DNA of 64,000 nucleotides, taken from contig JANXVE010000023.1 of the NCBI GenBank assembly GCA_025351825.1, positions 1-64,000 on the forward strand. Direction: 5' to 3'. Numbering within the stretch: the first letter of the stretch is position 1; each line of letters starts with the position of its first letter. The notes under the pieces were generated by a model. It had not been told where the DNA came from. It saw only the letters and a program-made list of their open reading frames with translations, and made no database searches. A program made the position numbers and the translations under genes. The DNA comes from Chamaesiphon sp. 341R_metabat_111. Its GTDB lineage: Bacteria; Cyanobacteriota; Cyanobacteriia; Cyanobacteriales; Chamaesiphonaceae. Positions 1 to 7,299 of the stretch are shown piece after piece.

Positions 1-240
1 GGTGATCCCCGTTTTTATATATAAAATATTCTGATATGTAAATTAACAAAATAAAATTGCTGCTTATGTTGCCAAAGCGTCACGTATCAGTCTATGCTTG
101 ACCTTAGCGAATATCTAAGTATTCGGTTTTTCATAGTCAAAATCTGTGAAAAAACTGGTGTGTTCTATACAAATATCGATTCGGAGCGGATACTCGCTCA
201 TAGTCGTTGACTACAAAATTACTCTAAGGACGAAAAATAT
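1..240 (+). promoter_or_regulatory. Leader region of the carboxysome operon
   Basis: This AT-rich stretch precedes ccmK2 and contains no convincing coding sequence. It presumably carries the promoter and 5' untranslated region of the ccm operon, but I cannot point to a clear -10/-35 pair or to a CcmR/NdhR-type operator. A purine-rich AAGGA lies 8-12 bases before the ccmK2 ATG and would serve as ribosome binding site. Confidence 0.4.
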
Positions 241-549
241 ATGTCTATTGCCGTGGGAATGATTGAAACCAAAGGTTTTCCTGCTGTTGTGGAAGCTGCT
301 GATGCCATGGTCAAAGCTGCCCGTGTTACATTAGTCGGCTACGAAAAGATCGGCAGCGGACGGGTAACTGTCATCATTCGTGGCGATGTATCTGAAGTCC
401 AAGCTTCCATAGCAGCAGGTGTGGAATCCGTTAAGCGCGTTAATGGCGGTGAAGTTTTATCAACTCACATCATCGCGCGTCCTCACGAGAACTTGGAGTA
501 CGTTCTGCCGATGAATTACACCGAAGATGTTGAGAAATTCCGCGTCTAG
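241..549 (+). CDS. ccmK2: Carboxysome shell hexamer protein CcmK2
   Basis: This 102-residue single-BMC-domain protein forms the hexameric tiles of the beta-carboxysome facets. It starts [21 protein letters not shown], keeps the central-pore loop KIGSGR and the RGDVSEV helix, and ends shortly after the [12 protein letters not shown] motif typical of CcmK1/K2. It is the first gene of the cluster and lies 67 bases before a near-identical paralogue. The assignment to K2 rather than K1 rests on its compact C-terminus and first position; the pair could be named the other way round. Confidence 0.95.
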   Translation: MSIAVGMIETKGFPAVVEAADAMVKAARVTLVGYEKIGSGRVTVIIRGDVSEVQASIAAGVESVKRVNGGEVLSTHIIARPHENLEYVLPMNYTEDVEKFRV

Positions 550-616
550 ACTGCGTTCGCGTCAGTCAAATTTGCTAAGTATTACATTAACTAAAAAATT
601 TTAGGAGTCATTGATA

Positions 617-970
617 ATGTCTATTGCAGTTGGAATGATCGAAACCTTGGGTTTCCCCGCAGTTGTAGAAGCTGCTGATGCGATGGTCAAAGCCGCTCGT
701 GTCACATTAGTTGGCTACGAAAAGATCGGTAGTGGTCGCGTAACGGTGATCGTCCGTGGTGATGTCTCTGAAGTCCAAGCTTCAGTAGCAGCAGGTGTTG
801 AGTCTGTCAAACGGGTGAATGGCGGACAAGTATTGTCCACTCACATCATCGCCCGTCCACACGAGAACCTAGAGTATGTTCTGCCTATGAACTACACCGA
901 AGATGTCGAGAAGTTCCGCGACAGCTTAAATGGTCCAGGTCCTTTGGCAATGGGTAGTAGACGTTCTTAG
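617..970 (+). CDS. ccmK1: Carboxysome shell hexamer protein CcmK1
   Basis: This 117-residue BMC-domain protein is almost identical to the preceding CcmK2 over its first 100 residues and adds a tail with [15 protein letters not shown]. Tailed CcmK1 forms next to untailed CcmK2 forms are normal in beta-cyanobacteria. I chose the ATG at 617 because TTAGGAG precedes it; an in-frame TTG at 611 would add only two residues. The two paralogues probably arose by local duplication and contribute to the same shell facets. The gene ends 7 bases before ccmL, so the two are cotranscribed. Confidence 0.94.
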   Translation: MSIAVGMIETLGFPAVVEAADAMVKAARVTLVGYEKIGSGRVTVIVRGDVSEVQASVAAGVESVKRVNGGQVLSTHIIARPHENLEYVLPMNYTEDVEKFRDSLNGPGPLAMGSRRS

Positions 971-977
971 AAGCTAA

Positions 978-1277
978 ATGAAGCTAGCTAGAGTGATGGG
1001 TACTGTGGTCAGTACCCACAAAGAACCGAGTTTGACTGGGACTAAGTTTTTGCTCGTGCAAATGCTCGATGCCGCAGGAAATGATTTGCCGGAGTATGAA
1101 GTCGCCGCCGATTGTGTCGGTGCAGGTTTAACAGAAGTAGTTTTAGTGAGTCTGGGCAGTGCTGCGCGTCAAGTTTCCACCAAAGACCATTATCCCGTCG
1201 ATGCGCTAGTTGTGGCGATCGTAGATACAGTTGCGGTAGGCAATAATTTGACATACAGCAAACGAGATGCGCGATAA
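978..1277 (+). CDS. ccmL: Carboxysome vertex pentamer CcmL
   Basis: This 99-residue protein of the EutN/CcmL family forms the pentamers that close the vertices of the icosahedral carboxysome. It begins MKLARVMGTVVSTHKEPSL, the conserved strand of the family, and contains the GAGLTEVVLVSLGSAAR segment around the pentamer pore. It lies between ccmK1 and ccmM with 7 and 46 bases of spacing, the classical ccmKLMN order. Length and motifs are normal. Confidence 0.95.
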   Translation: MKLARVMGTVVSTHKEPSLTGTKFLLVQMLDAAGNDLPEYEVAADCVGAGLTEVVLVSLGSAARQVSTKDHYPVDALVVAIVDTVAVGNNLTYSKRDAR

Positions 1278-1323
1278 GAAATTATTTATAAAGTTATTAT
1301 TGATTTAATTCGGAACCGAAGAT

Positions 1324-2292
1324 ATGAGTAATATTAGTGATAGCGTCCGCCAAGAAATTCGTCGTTTGTTAAGCCAGGGCTATCGTGTGGGCGTAGAGTA
1401 TGCCGATGCGCGCCGCTTTCGGAGTGGTTCTTGGACTAGTGCTCCCATCGCCCAAGGTGGTGAAAGTGCAGTATTAGCCAGCGTTACGGCTGTGCTGGAC
1501 GAGAATGAAGGTAAGTACGTCCAAATCCTGGGTGTCGATACCAAATCGCGCACGCGGGTATTGGAACTGATGATCCAACGCCCTGATGGTGCGGTGACTC
1601 AAGTAAGTAAATCGAAGGGTACTGGTGGTGGCAGTGTTGCTGCTGCAAGCAATGGTCACAGTAGCGGCAACGGTGGTGGCGGTGATGTCGCTCAAATCGT
1701 CAGACAACTACTAACTCAGGGTTTTCGGATTGGGACGGAGTTTGCAGATGCTCGTCGCTATCGTGCTACATCTTGGACTAGTGGCCCATCCTATCAAGGT
1801 ACGCGGGACAATGAAGCAATTGCCCTCCTTACTAATCTAGTCGCCGAACACGCAGATCACTATGTGCGGTTAATCGGCATCGATCCAACTGCCCGTCGCC
1901 GTGTTACTGAACTAGTGATTCACAAGCCAGGTGAGCCAGTTACGCTCAGTACGGGTGGTGGTAGCAGTTCGGCTAGTTCATTCAATAGCTCCTTTGGTAC
2001 AGCAAGTAATGGCGGTGGTAGCGTCAAAACTTCCCTCAGTCCTGAAATAGTGGCATCAGTGAGACGACTGCTAGAAAATAGCTACCAAATTAGCACCGAA
2101 CATGCAGATTTACGTCGCTTTAGAAGTAGCTCTTGGCACACATGTAAACCAGTGTCGGCGACTCGGATTCAAGAAGCAATTTCGGAATTGGAATCTTGCC
2201 TCACAGATCACGCGGGTGAATATGTGCGGCTGATTGGCGTGGACAAAAAAGCGAAACGTCGCGTTCACGAAGAAATTATCCAACGTCCTTAG
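1324..2292 (+). CDS. ccmM: Short-form CcmM (three RbcS-like domains, no gamma-carbonic anhydrase)
   Basis: CcmM scaffolds RuBisCO in the beta-carboxysome. This 322-residue protein consists of three small-subunit-like (SSUL) domains at about residues 5-90, 122-205 and 237-320, joined by Gly/Ser-rich linkers. It begins directly in the first SSUL domain, after a good GGAACCGAAG leader. The N-terminal left-handed beta-helix gamma-carbonic-anhydrase domain of full-length CcmM is absent, and only 46 bases separate it from ccmL, so the domain cannot be hidden upstream. It corresponds to the M35 isoform that other species make by internal initiation. Only the third SSUL has the cysteine pair (residues 274 and 292, spacing 18) that forms the redox disulfide described in other CcmM proteins. 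Confidence 0.93.
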   Translation: MSNISDSVRQEIRRLLSQGYRVGVEYADARRFRSGSWTSAPIAQGGESAVLASVTAVLDENEGKYVQILGVDTKSRTRVLELMIQRPDGAVTQVSKSKGTGGGSVAAASNGHSSGNGGGGDVAQIVRQLLTQGFRIGTEFADARRYRATSWTSGPSYQGTRDNEAIALLTNLVAEHADHYVRLIGIDPTARRRVTELVIHKPGEPVTLSTGGGSSSASSFNSSFGTASNGGGSVKTSLSPEIVASVRRLLENSYQISTEHADLRRFRSSSWHTCKPVSATRIQEAISELESCLTDHAGEYVRLIGVDKKAKRRVHEEIIQRP

Positions 2293-2346
2293 AGATTAGC
2301 ACCAACGGCAGACGGCAAAAAGTTACCAGCAAACAGTACAGCCCAA

Positions 2347-2994
2347 ATGCTCACCAAGTTTCGGTCTTTATCCAGGGAGGTAGTACCCGTCCATCTCGAT
2401 GGAAATGTGTCGATCGATCCAACTGCTGCCATCGCGCCTGGAGTCTTACTTCAAGCTGAAGCAGATAGTCGAATTACGATCGGGGCAGGGGTATGTATCG
2501 GTGCTGGGACGATCGTTCATGCATCGGGTGGAAATATTGACATTGGGGCTGGAGTGTGCATTGGGCGCGGGGTGCTAATTGTCGGGAGTGGTGGGATCGA
2601 TCGAAATGCCTGCATCGGTGCGGGAACGACTATTTTCAATCCCCAGATTGAGGAAGGGGATGTCATTCCCACCCATTCGATCTTGGGCGATACCAGTCGG
2701 GGGGAAGTATCTGTAGTTGAAACGCCAGATTTACCCCCTCCATCGGCAGATCCATCATCAGCAGATCCGCCCGATCTTTGGGATACCAGCGATGCCTGGG
2801 ATACCTCAACCGTGAAAACGCCAGTAGTGGCAGATCCACCATTTGAGAATACCTTCCAGAGTACACCGCCACCCAATCCTTGGAAGGTAGCCGAAACCGA
2901 ATCATCGCTAGAAATAACTCATCGCTCTACTGAATACGTCGCCGGACGTGCTAATTTCGACAGGCTTAAACGCCAGCTTTTCCCCAATGGTTGA
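2347..2994 (+). CDS. ccmN: Carboxysome assembly protein CcmN
   Basis: CcmN links the CcmM-RuBisCO core to the CcmK shell. The 215-residue protein has an N-terminal left-handed beta-helix built of hexapeptide repeats (about residues 15-115, many IGAGVCIG-type turns). A long acidic proline-rich linker follows, and then a C-terminal amphipathic encapsulation peptide, GRANFDRLKRQLFPNG, which binds the shell. Its usual partner, the gamma-carbonic-anhydrase domain of CcmM, is missing from the neighbouring ccmM gene, so CcmN must bind another beta-helix protein encoded elsewhere or the SSUL part. Its 3' end overlaps or abuts mcdA. Confidence 0.92.
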   Translation: MLTKFRSLSREVVPVHLDGNVSIDPTAAIAPGVLLQAEADSRITIGAGVCIGAGTIVHASGGNIDIGAGVCIGRGVLIVGSGGIDRNACIGAGTTIFNPQIEEGDVIPTHSILGDTSRGEVSVVETPDLPPPSADPSSADPPDLWDTSDAWDTSTVKTPVVADPPFENTFQSTPPPNPWKVAETESSLEITHRSTEYVAGRANFDRLKRQLFPNG

Positions 2995-3658
2995 ACTCAT
3001 GACTAAAAAAGCACTACCTAAACTAAAATCGACCAAAGTTCTCGTCGTATTGAACGGTAAAGGCGGTGTGGGGAAAACGACAACAGCGATCAATCTTGCA
3101 GCTATCTTTGGCGAAGATCATCGGGTGTTGCTAGTCGATGCCGATTCGCAAGGCTCGGCAAGTTGGTGGGTACAGCAGTCTGAAGGTCGAGATTTGGGCT
3201 TTGAGACTACGGCACTAGCCGATCTGACTAGTGTAGATCGATCGCAATGGGCTGATTATGACATTGTGGTTGTAGATATGCCGCCTGCGCTCGATTCTGC
3301 TGCGTTCGAGGCAATTATGCCCGTCGCAGATTATCTGGTGCTACCAACGCCCCCCGCACCAATGGATCTAGCCGCATTGATTCGCACGGTGAGACAAGTG
3401 GTGATTCCATCCCAGATTAGCCATCGCGTCTTACTGACTAAGGTAAATTCTCGCGGTTTGAGAGAAGCGCAAGAAGCACAACAAACCTTATTGCAGTGTC
3501 AGATTCCAGTCTACTATACAGTAATCAGGAATTTGAAAATTCACGAACGTGCTGCAATGTCAGGATTGCCAATTAGTCAGTACAAAGGTCAAGCAGCCGC
3601 ACCCGCAGCCGCCGACTACCGTTGTGTCGTCAATGAAATCTGGAAAGATTGGAACTAA
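2987..3658 (+). CDS. mcdA: McdA, ParA-type ATPase that positions carboxysomes
   Basis: This ParA/MinD-family ATPase of about 223 residues has a deviant Walker [10 protein letters not shown], at residues 24-32, a Walker A' VDADSQGSAS and a Walker B-like VVVDMPPA. McdA coats the nucleoid and forms gradients along which McdB-bound carboxysomes move. The signature lysine is present, which matches type 2 McdA rather than the type 1 found in Synechococcus elongatus. Identification relies on its place directly after ccmN and on the downstream small McdB-like gene. Starts at 2987 (overlapping the ccmN stop) and 2999 are both possible; no clear ribosome binding site decides between them. Confidence 0.82.
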   Translation: MVELMTKKALPKLKSTKVLVVLNGKGGVGKTTTAINLAAIFGEDHRVLLVDADSQGSASWWVQQSEGRDLGFETTALADLTSVDRSQWADYDIVVVDMPPALDSAAFEAIMPVADYLVLPTPPAPMDLAALIRTVRQVVIPSQISHRVLLTKVNSRGLREAQEAQQTLLQCQIPVYYTVIRNLKIHERAAMSGLPISQYKGQAAAPAAADYRCVVNEIWKDWN

Positions 3659-3660
3659 AT

Positions 3661-4062
3661 ATGACTACTAACAAGAAAAAAACATCAGCATCTGATGTGT
3701 TGCGGCAGGAAATGCAGCAGCCATTGGTTCTCCCGACACGGGAAAGTCCCAGTACACCTAGTCCAATACCCACTACGAATATGACACCCCCAACCAACGA
3801 CGACGCTCAAGCTAAAGCTGCTCAAGAAAAAGACGCAAAACTTCAGAAGCAGATGGATGACTTGACAAAGCAACTCAGTGATGCACAAGCAATGATTGTC
3901 AAATTGTCAGCGCAACCCGCAGCAACCCCAGCTAAAGCTAAAGCTACCACAGCGATCGTCAAGAAAGACGCATCTTATTCCTCTCTGACAGCGCGTCCGA
4001 CCCAATCCCGCGAAGAAACCCTCCGCCGTCGCAACAACACCGATATTGGTTGGTTGGACTAA
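3661..4062 (+). CDS. mcdB: McdB, carboxysome adaptor of McdA
   Basis: This 133-residue protein is mostly disordered: a Pro/Thr-rich N-terminal third, a charged coiled-coil segment (about residues 48-85, with KDAKLQKQMDDLTKQL), an Ala/Lys-rich stretch, and a C-terminus ending NNTDIGWLD. A conserved tryptophan just before the C-terminus, a coiled coil and low complexity are hallmarks of McdB proteins, which phase separate and bind carboxysomes. The gene starts 2 bases after the mcdA stop, so the two are translationally linked. Sequence conservation in McdB is poor, so the name rests on gene order and architecture. Confidence 0.78.
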   Translation: MTTNKKKTSASDVLRQEMQQPLVLPTRESPSTPSPIPTTNMTPPTNDDAQAKAAQEKDAKLQKQMDDLTKQLSDAQAMIVKLSAQPAATPAKAKATTAIVKKDASYSSLTARPTQSREETLRRRNNTDIGWLD

Positions 4063-4205
4063 TTCTAAATAGTGGCTGGTGAAATTAGCTAGTGGTAAGG
4101 GGTAAAAGGCAATGGACAACAAATTGATATTATCCCCCCACACCTTCCACACCTCCCACACCCCCTCTACCACATGAGCCTATTAGCCAGGAGTATATCT
4201 AGAAG

Positions 4206-4529
4206 ATGGCAACTCGAAGTTCCAGACAAGCAGTCGGGACGATTCAAACTGACGGATTTCCACCTGTGCTAGCTGCTGCTGATGCGATGCTCAAAGCGGG
4301 GAACGTCACACTGGTTTACTACGGTTTGGCAGAACGTGCAGAGTTTATGATTACGATTCGTGGCCCCGTATCCGAAGTCAATCAAGCGGTTGCGGCAGGT
4401 GTACTAGCTTGTGAAGCCACAAAGAAAGGTGCCCTGATCAGTCACTACATCGTCCCTCATCCCACCGGAAATCTAGATAGTGTGATGCCAATGCAATACA
4501 CGTCTGAATCGGAAGAATTTTGGGTGTAA
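4206..4529 (+). CDS. ccmK3: Carboxysome shell protein CcmK3
   Basis: This 107-residue BMC-domain protein has the CcmK3 hallmarks YYGLAERAEF in place of [19 protein letters not shown], and SHYIVPHPTGNLDSVMP. CcmK3 does not form hexamers alone; it joins CcmK4 in heterohexamers that tune shell permeability. ccmK4 lies 99 bases downstream, as in other cyanobacteria, where the K3K4 pair usually forms a satellite locus away from ccmKLMN. Here the pair sits inside the main cluster. Confidence 0.9.
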   Translation: MATRSSRQAVGTIQTDGFPPVLAAADAMLKAGNVTLVYYGLAERAEFMITIRGPVSEVNQAVAAGVLACEATKKGALISHYIVPHPTGNLDSVMPMQYTSESEEFWV

Positions 4530-4537
4530 ATTCAGAT

Positions 4538-4572
4538 CTGTAGGTTGGGTTGAAGAATGAAACCCAACGCAC
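4538..4572. repeat. Short REP-like hairpin (GTTGGGTT/AACCCAAC)
   Basis: GTTGGGTT at 4544 and AACCCAAC at 4561 form a small stem between ccmK3 and ccmK4. Related sequence occurs at 11419-11482 and 26372-26432, so this is a dispersed repeat of the genome. In this position it may attenuate or stabilise the ccmK3-ccmK4 transcript, which is inference. Confidence 0.6.
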
Positions 4573-4628
4573 TCACCCAGAGATACTAGGCAGACGAATA
4601 ATTTATTATTACAAGGAATATATATTTC

Positions 4629-4976
4629 ATGGCTGATTCAATGAGTTCTCAACAGGCAGTTGGTTCGATCGAAACCAAGGGCTTTCCGGCTGTCCTGGCT
4701 GCTGCTGATGCGATGCTCAAGGCAGGACGTGTCACCTTAGTGGGCTACCTGCGGGCTGGTAGTGCTAGATTTACCGTCAACATCCGTGGCGACGTTTCCG
4801 AGGTCAAACAGGCGATGGCGGCTGGTGTAGACGTAGTTGAGAAAGTCTATGGCGGTACCCTAGAATCTTGGGTGATCATCCCTCGCCCCCATCCCAACGT
4901 TGAGCGAATTCTGCCAATTGGCTATACTGAAGAAGTCCAAGAATTCCGCGACCAAGTTGAAGGCAGAATTAGCTAG
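4629..4976 (+). CDS. ccmK4: Carboxysome shell protein CcmK4
   Basis: This 115-residue BMC-domain protein matches CcmK4: [41 protein letters not shown] and [18 protein letters not shown]. The arginine-bearing pore loop YLRAGSAR separates K4 from K1/K2. It partners with CcmK3 in minor shell tiles that adjust permeability under changing CO2 or pH. A leader AAGGAATATATATTTC precedes its ATG. Confidence 0.91.
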   Translation: MADSMSSQQAVGSIETKGFPAVLAAADAMLKAGRVTLVGYLRAGSARFTVNIRGDVSEVKQAMAAGVDVVEKVYGGTLESWVIIPRPHPNVERILPIGYTEEVQEFRDQVEGRIS

Positions 4977-5139
4977 TCATTAGGACTGACCGTTGAGTAG
5001 TCTCTTTGCTGGAATATCGATCGAATCAAGAGATCGATCGTAGCAAGTTGGTAGTGACGAATTCACGAGATTTTTAGCTATCAACTATTCTCCTCCGGAG
5101 AGGCTTACGCCAACAACTATCAACTATCAACTAATTTAC

Positions 5140-5928
5140 ATGAATGTTCACGCCGAAAGTGCCATCGGATTGATATCCACTCGGAGCTTTCCGGCGATGG
5201 TGGGAACGGCAGATATGATGATCAAATCTGCCGATGTCACTTTGGTTGGATATGAAAAAATTGGTGGTGGGTACTGTACTGCGGTGATTCGCGGTAGATT
5301 TCCAGATGTGAGATTAGCGGTGTCCGCAGGGGCGGAGATTGCGGAGCAAATGGGTGAATTGATCTATCAATCAGTAATTTCTCGCCCTTCACCCAATCTT
5401 AGTGCTGTATTGCCGATTAGCGATCGAATGCTAGCCCAGGTAGTTGGCAAAAGCAAGCTAACTAATCTAGCAATTGGACTACTCGAAACTCGTGGATTTC
5501 CGTCGATGGTGGGGGCGATGGATGCCATGCTCAAGACGGCGGATGTGCACGTTTCTGGCTATGAAAAGACGGGTGCTGGCTTTTGTACCGCGATCATTCG
5601 GGGGACTGTTTCCAACGTTACCTTTGCCCTCGATGCGGGGATGTCAGTGGCGGAGAGCATTGGTGAACTGAGATCGATCATGGTGATTCCTCGTCCATTA
5701 GAAGATTTGGAGCGGACTATTCCCACCGCTAGTTACTGGCTCGAACAAGCTCTCGTGATTCCAGAACAGCCATTAGCATTGCCGCTCAGACTTCCACAAT
5801 CGGTTAACGCGCCACTGGTAGAAGTCGAAGTCGTGGAACTAGAGCAAGTAGAGCTAGAGCAAAGATTATTAATAGACGGCTCAGATCGAAAGCTCCAGCA
5901 ACAAGAATCAGCAACTGAACCCGATTAG
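5140..5928 (+). CDS. ccmO: Tandem-BMC shell protein CcmO
   Basis: This 262-residue protein carries two BMC domains (about residues 7-95 and 107-195), each with the AIGLxxTRxFPxMVG opening and a GYEKxGxGxCTAxIRG strand. It forms pseudohexameric trimers thought to sit at shell edges and is essential for closure in model strains. The C-terminal tail of about 65 residues is Glu/Val/Leu-rich. The 160-base spacer upstream carries short repeats (CAACTATCAACTATCAAC and the dispersed word GAGAGGCTTACGCCAAC). ccmO is often unlinked from ccmKLMN; here it closes the cluster. Confidence 0.92.
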   Translation: MNVHAESAIGLISTRSFPAMVGTADMMIKSADVTLVGYEKIGGGYCTAVIRGRFPDVRLAVSAGAEIAEQMGELIYQSVISRPSPNLSAVLPISDRMLAQVVGKSKLTNLAIGLLETRGFPSMVGAMDAMLKTADVHVSGYEKTGAGFCTAIIRGTVSNVTFALDAGMSVAESIGELRSIMVIPRPLEDLERTIPTASYWLEQALVIPEQPLALPLRLPQSVNAPLVEVEVVELEQVELEQRLLIDGSDRKLQQQESATEPD

Positions 5929-6045
5929 AATCTATCGTAACGTTGCAATTCGATCGGAAGACGATCGAAACCGACTATCATGTTTAGCGGTCATGGATTG
6001 AATCCTAGCCTCACATAGAAGTCAGGGAGCTGTTTTAGATACATC

Positions 6046-6948
6046 ATGGGAATTGTCATTGCCACTGTTAATATGAAAGGAGGTGTCGGTAAAACCACCC
6101 TCACCGTCAATTTAGCGGCTTGTCTCGCCAAGTTACACGGCAAGCGCGTCTTAGTCGTCGATCTCGATACCCAGATTAGTGCGACCTTAAGTTTAGTTAC
6201 ACCTCAAGATTTTGCCAGAATTCGCCGCGAAAAGAAAACAATTAGTTATTCGATCGCTAAAGTTCTCAAACCAAGTAGCCGCTATAAATTTGAAACAAAA
6301 GATCTGATTACTAAAGATGTCTGCTGGGTCAAAGGACTAGACTTATTGGCAGGAGATATTGATATCTACGACGAGTTTTTAGTATCCGAGAAACTCCATC
6401 AAGAAACAGTCGAAAATCCTTATATAGATTTTAGTGATGTCTGGAATGAATTTGAAGGTTCTTTGATCAAGAATATCCTAGCTCCGATCATTGATGATTA
6501 TGACTTTATCATTCTTGATTGCGCCCCTGGCTACAATCTCTTGACTAGAAGCGGGATTATGGCTAGTCATTTTTACCTGATGCCAGCTCGTCCAGAACCG
6601 CTTTCATTAGTTGGGATGCAGTTATTAGAACGTCGCATTGCCAAACTGAGAGCAACACATGAAGGTGATAAAAATTGTCTCGAAAGTAGTCTATTAGGCA
6701 TAGTTTTCATCCTATCTGGCAGTACACTATTTGCTCGTTATTATGAGCAAGTCATGCAGCGAGTCAGCCAAGATTTTGAAGCTGCTAAGATCTTTCAGAC
6801 GCGAGTGCCGATGGATGTGAATGTGGCTAAGGCGATCGATAGTTTTCAGCCTGTCGCGATCGAGAATCCTGGATCGGCTGGTTCTAAAGCTTTTGCGAAG
6901 ATAAGTCAGGAGTTGTTGGTGAAGGTGCAGCAGTTGGCGGGGGATTAG
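6046..6948 (+). CDS. Second ParA-family ATPase
   Basis: This 300-residue protein has a canonical ParA deviant Walker [14 protein letters not shown], at residues 8-20, a Walker A' region [10 protein letters not shown], and the Walker [10 protein letters not shown]. Between them lies an insertion of about 60 residues containing [12 protein letters not shown]. No ParB or McdB-like partner follows; the next gene is petN. It lies 117 bases after ccmO. It could position a second cargo, assist McdA, or be unrelated to carboxysomes. ParA family is certain; function is not. Confidence 0.85.
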   Translation: MGIVIATVNMKGGVGKTTLTVNLAACLAKLHGKRVLVVDLDTQISATLSLVTPQDFARIRREKKTISYSIAKVLKPSSRYKFETKDLITKDVCWVKGLDLLAGDIDIYDEFLVSEKLHQETVENPYIDFSDVWNEFEGSLIKNILAPIIDDYDFIILDCAPGYNLLTRSGIMASHFYLMPARPEPLSLVGMQLLERRIAKLRATHEGDKNCLESSLLGIVFILSGSTLFARYYEQVMQRVSQDFEAAKIFQTRVPMDVNVAKAIDSFQPVAIENPGSAGSKAFAKISQELLVKVQQLAGD

Positions 6949-7075
6949 GAGTGGGGGACTGGGAGACTGGCTTGCGCCGCTTAGTGCTTATGCGACACGA
7001 TCGTCACATTTGCTAACTATGCCAGGAAAAGATTATGATATGTGTAGGTATAAAAATATTATTCTAAATAAAGCT

Positions 7076-7165
7076 ATGGATATTCTCACACTGGGCTGGG
7101 TTTCACTATTAGTCCTATTTACTTGGTCGATTTCGATGGTTGTATGGGGTCGCAACGGATTTTAG
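7076..7165 (+). CDS. petN: PetN, cytochrome b6f complex subunit 8
   Basis: A 29-codon reading frame starting [18 protein letters not shown] and ending MVVWGRNGF matches PetN almost residue for residue. PetN is a single-span hydrophobic subunit that stabilises the dimeric cytochrome b6f complex in the thylakoid membrane. The protein is nearly all one membrane helix. The reading frame is far below normal gene-finder length cutoffs, so it is easily missed. A palindromic repeat starts 16 bases after its stop and could act as terminator. Confidence 0.93.
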   Translation: MDILTLGWVSLLVLFTWSISMVVWGRNGF

Positions 7166-7181
7166 ATCCAGTGGTAATTAC

Positions 7182-7281
7182 CAAAAAATCTCTGTAGGGG
7201 TAATTCATGAAGCGGCGGTTTTATTCGGAGGTTCCCTCCGAATAAAAACCGACAAGACATTACCCCTACAGAGATTTTTTG
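7182..7281. repeat. 100-bp near-perfect palindromic repeat
   Basis: An outer stem pairs CAAAAAATCTCTGTAGGGGT with its complement ending at 7281. After a short unpaired part, an inner stem is built on TATTCGGAGG/CCTCCGAATA around a TTCC turn. The ends with AAAAAAT and ATTTTTT flank GTAGGGGTAATTCATG, a core word of dispersed cyanobacterial repeats. It sits between petN and the convergent methyltransferase gene, so it could terminate both transcripts or be a MITE-like element. Confidence 0.8.
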
Positions 7282-7299
7282 TAAGCAAGATGATAAATA

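Noticed and set aside
1042-2905. Several minus-strand open frames opposite ccmL, ccmM and ccmN
   Set aside because: They mirror strongly supported carboxysome genes and have no recognisable motifs or ribosome binding sites.
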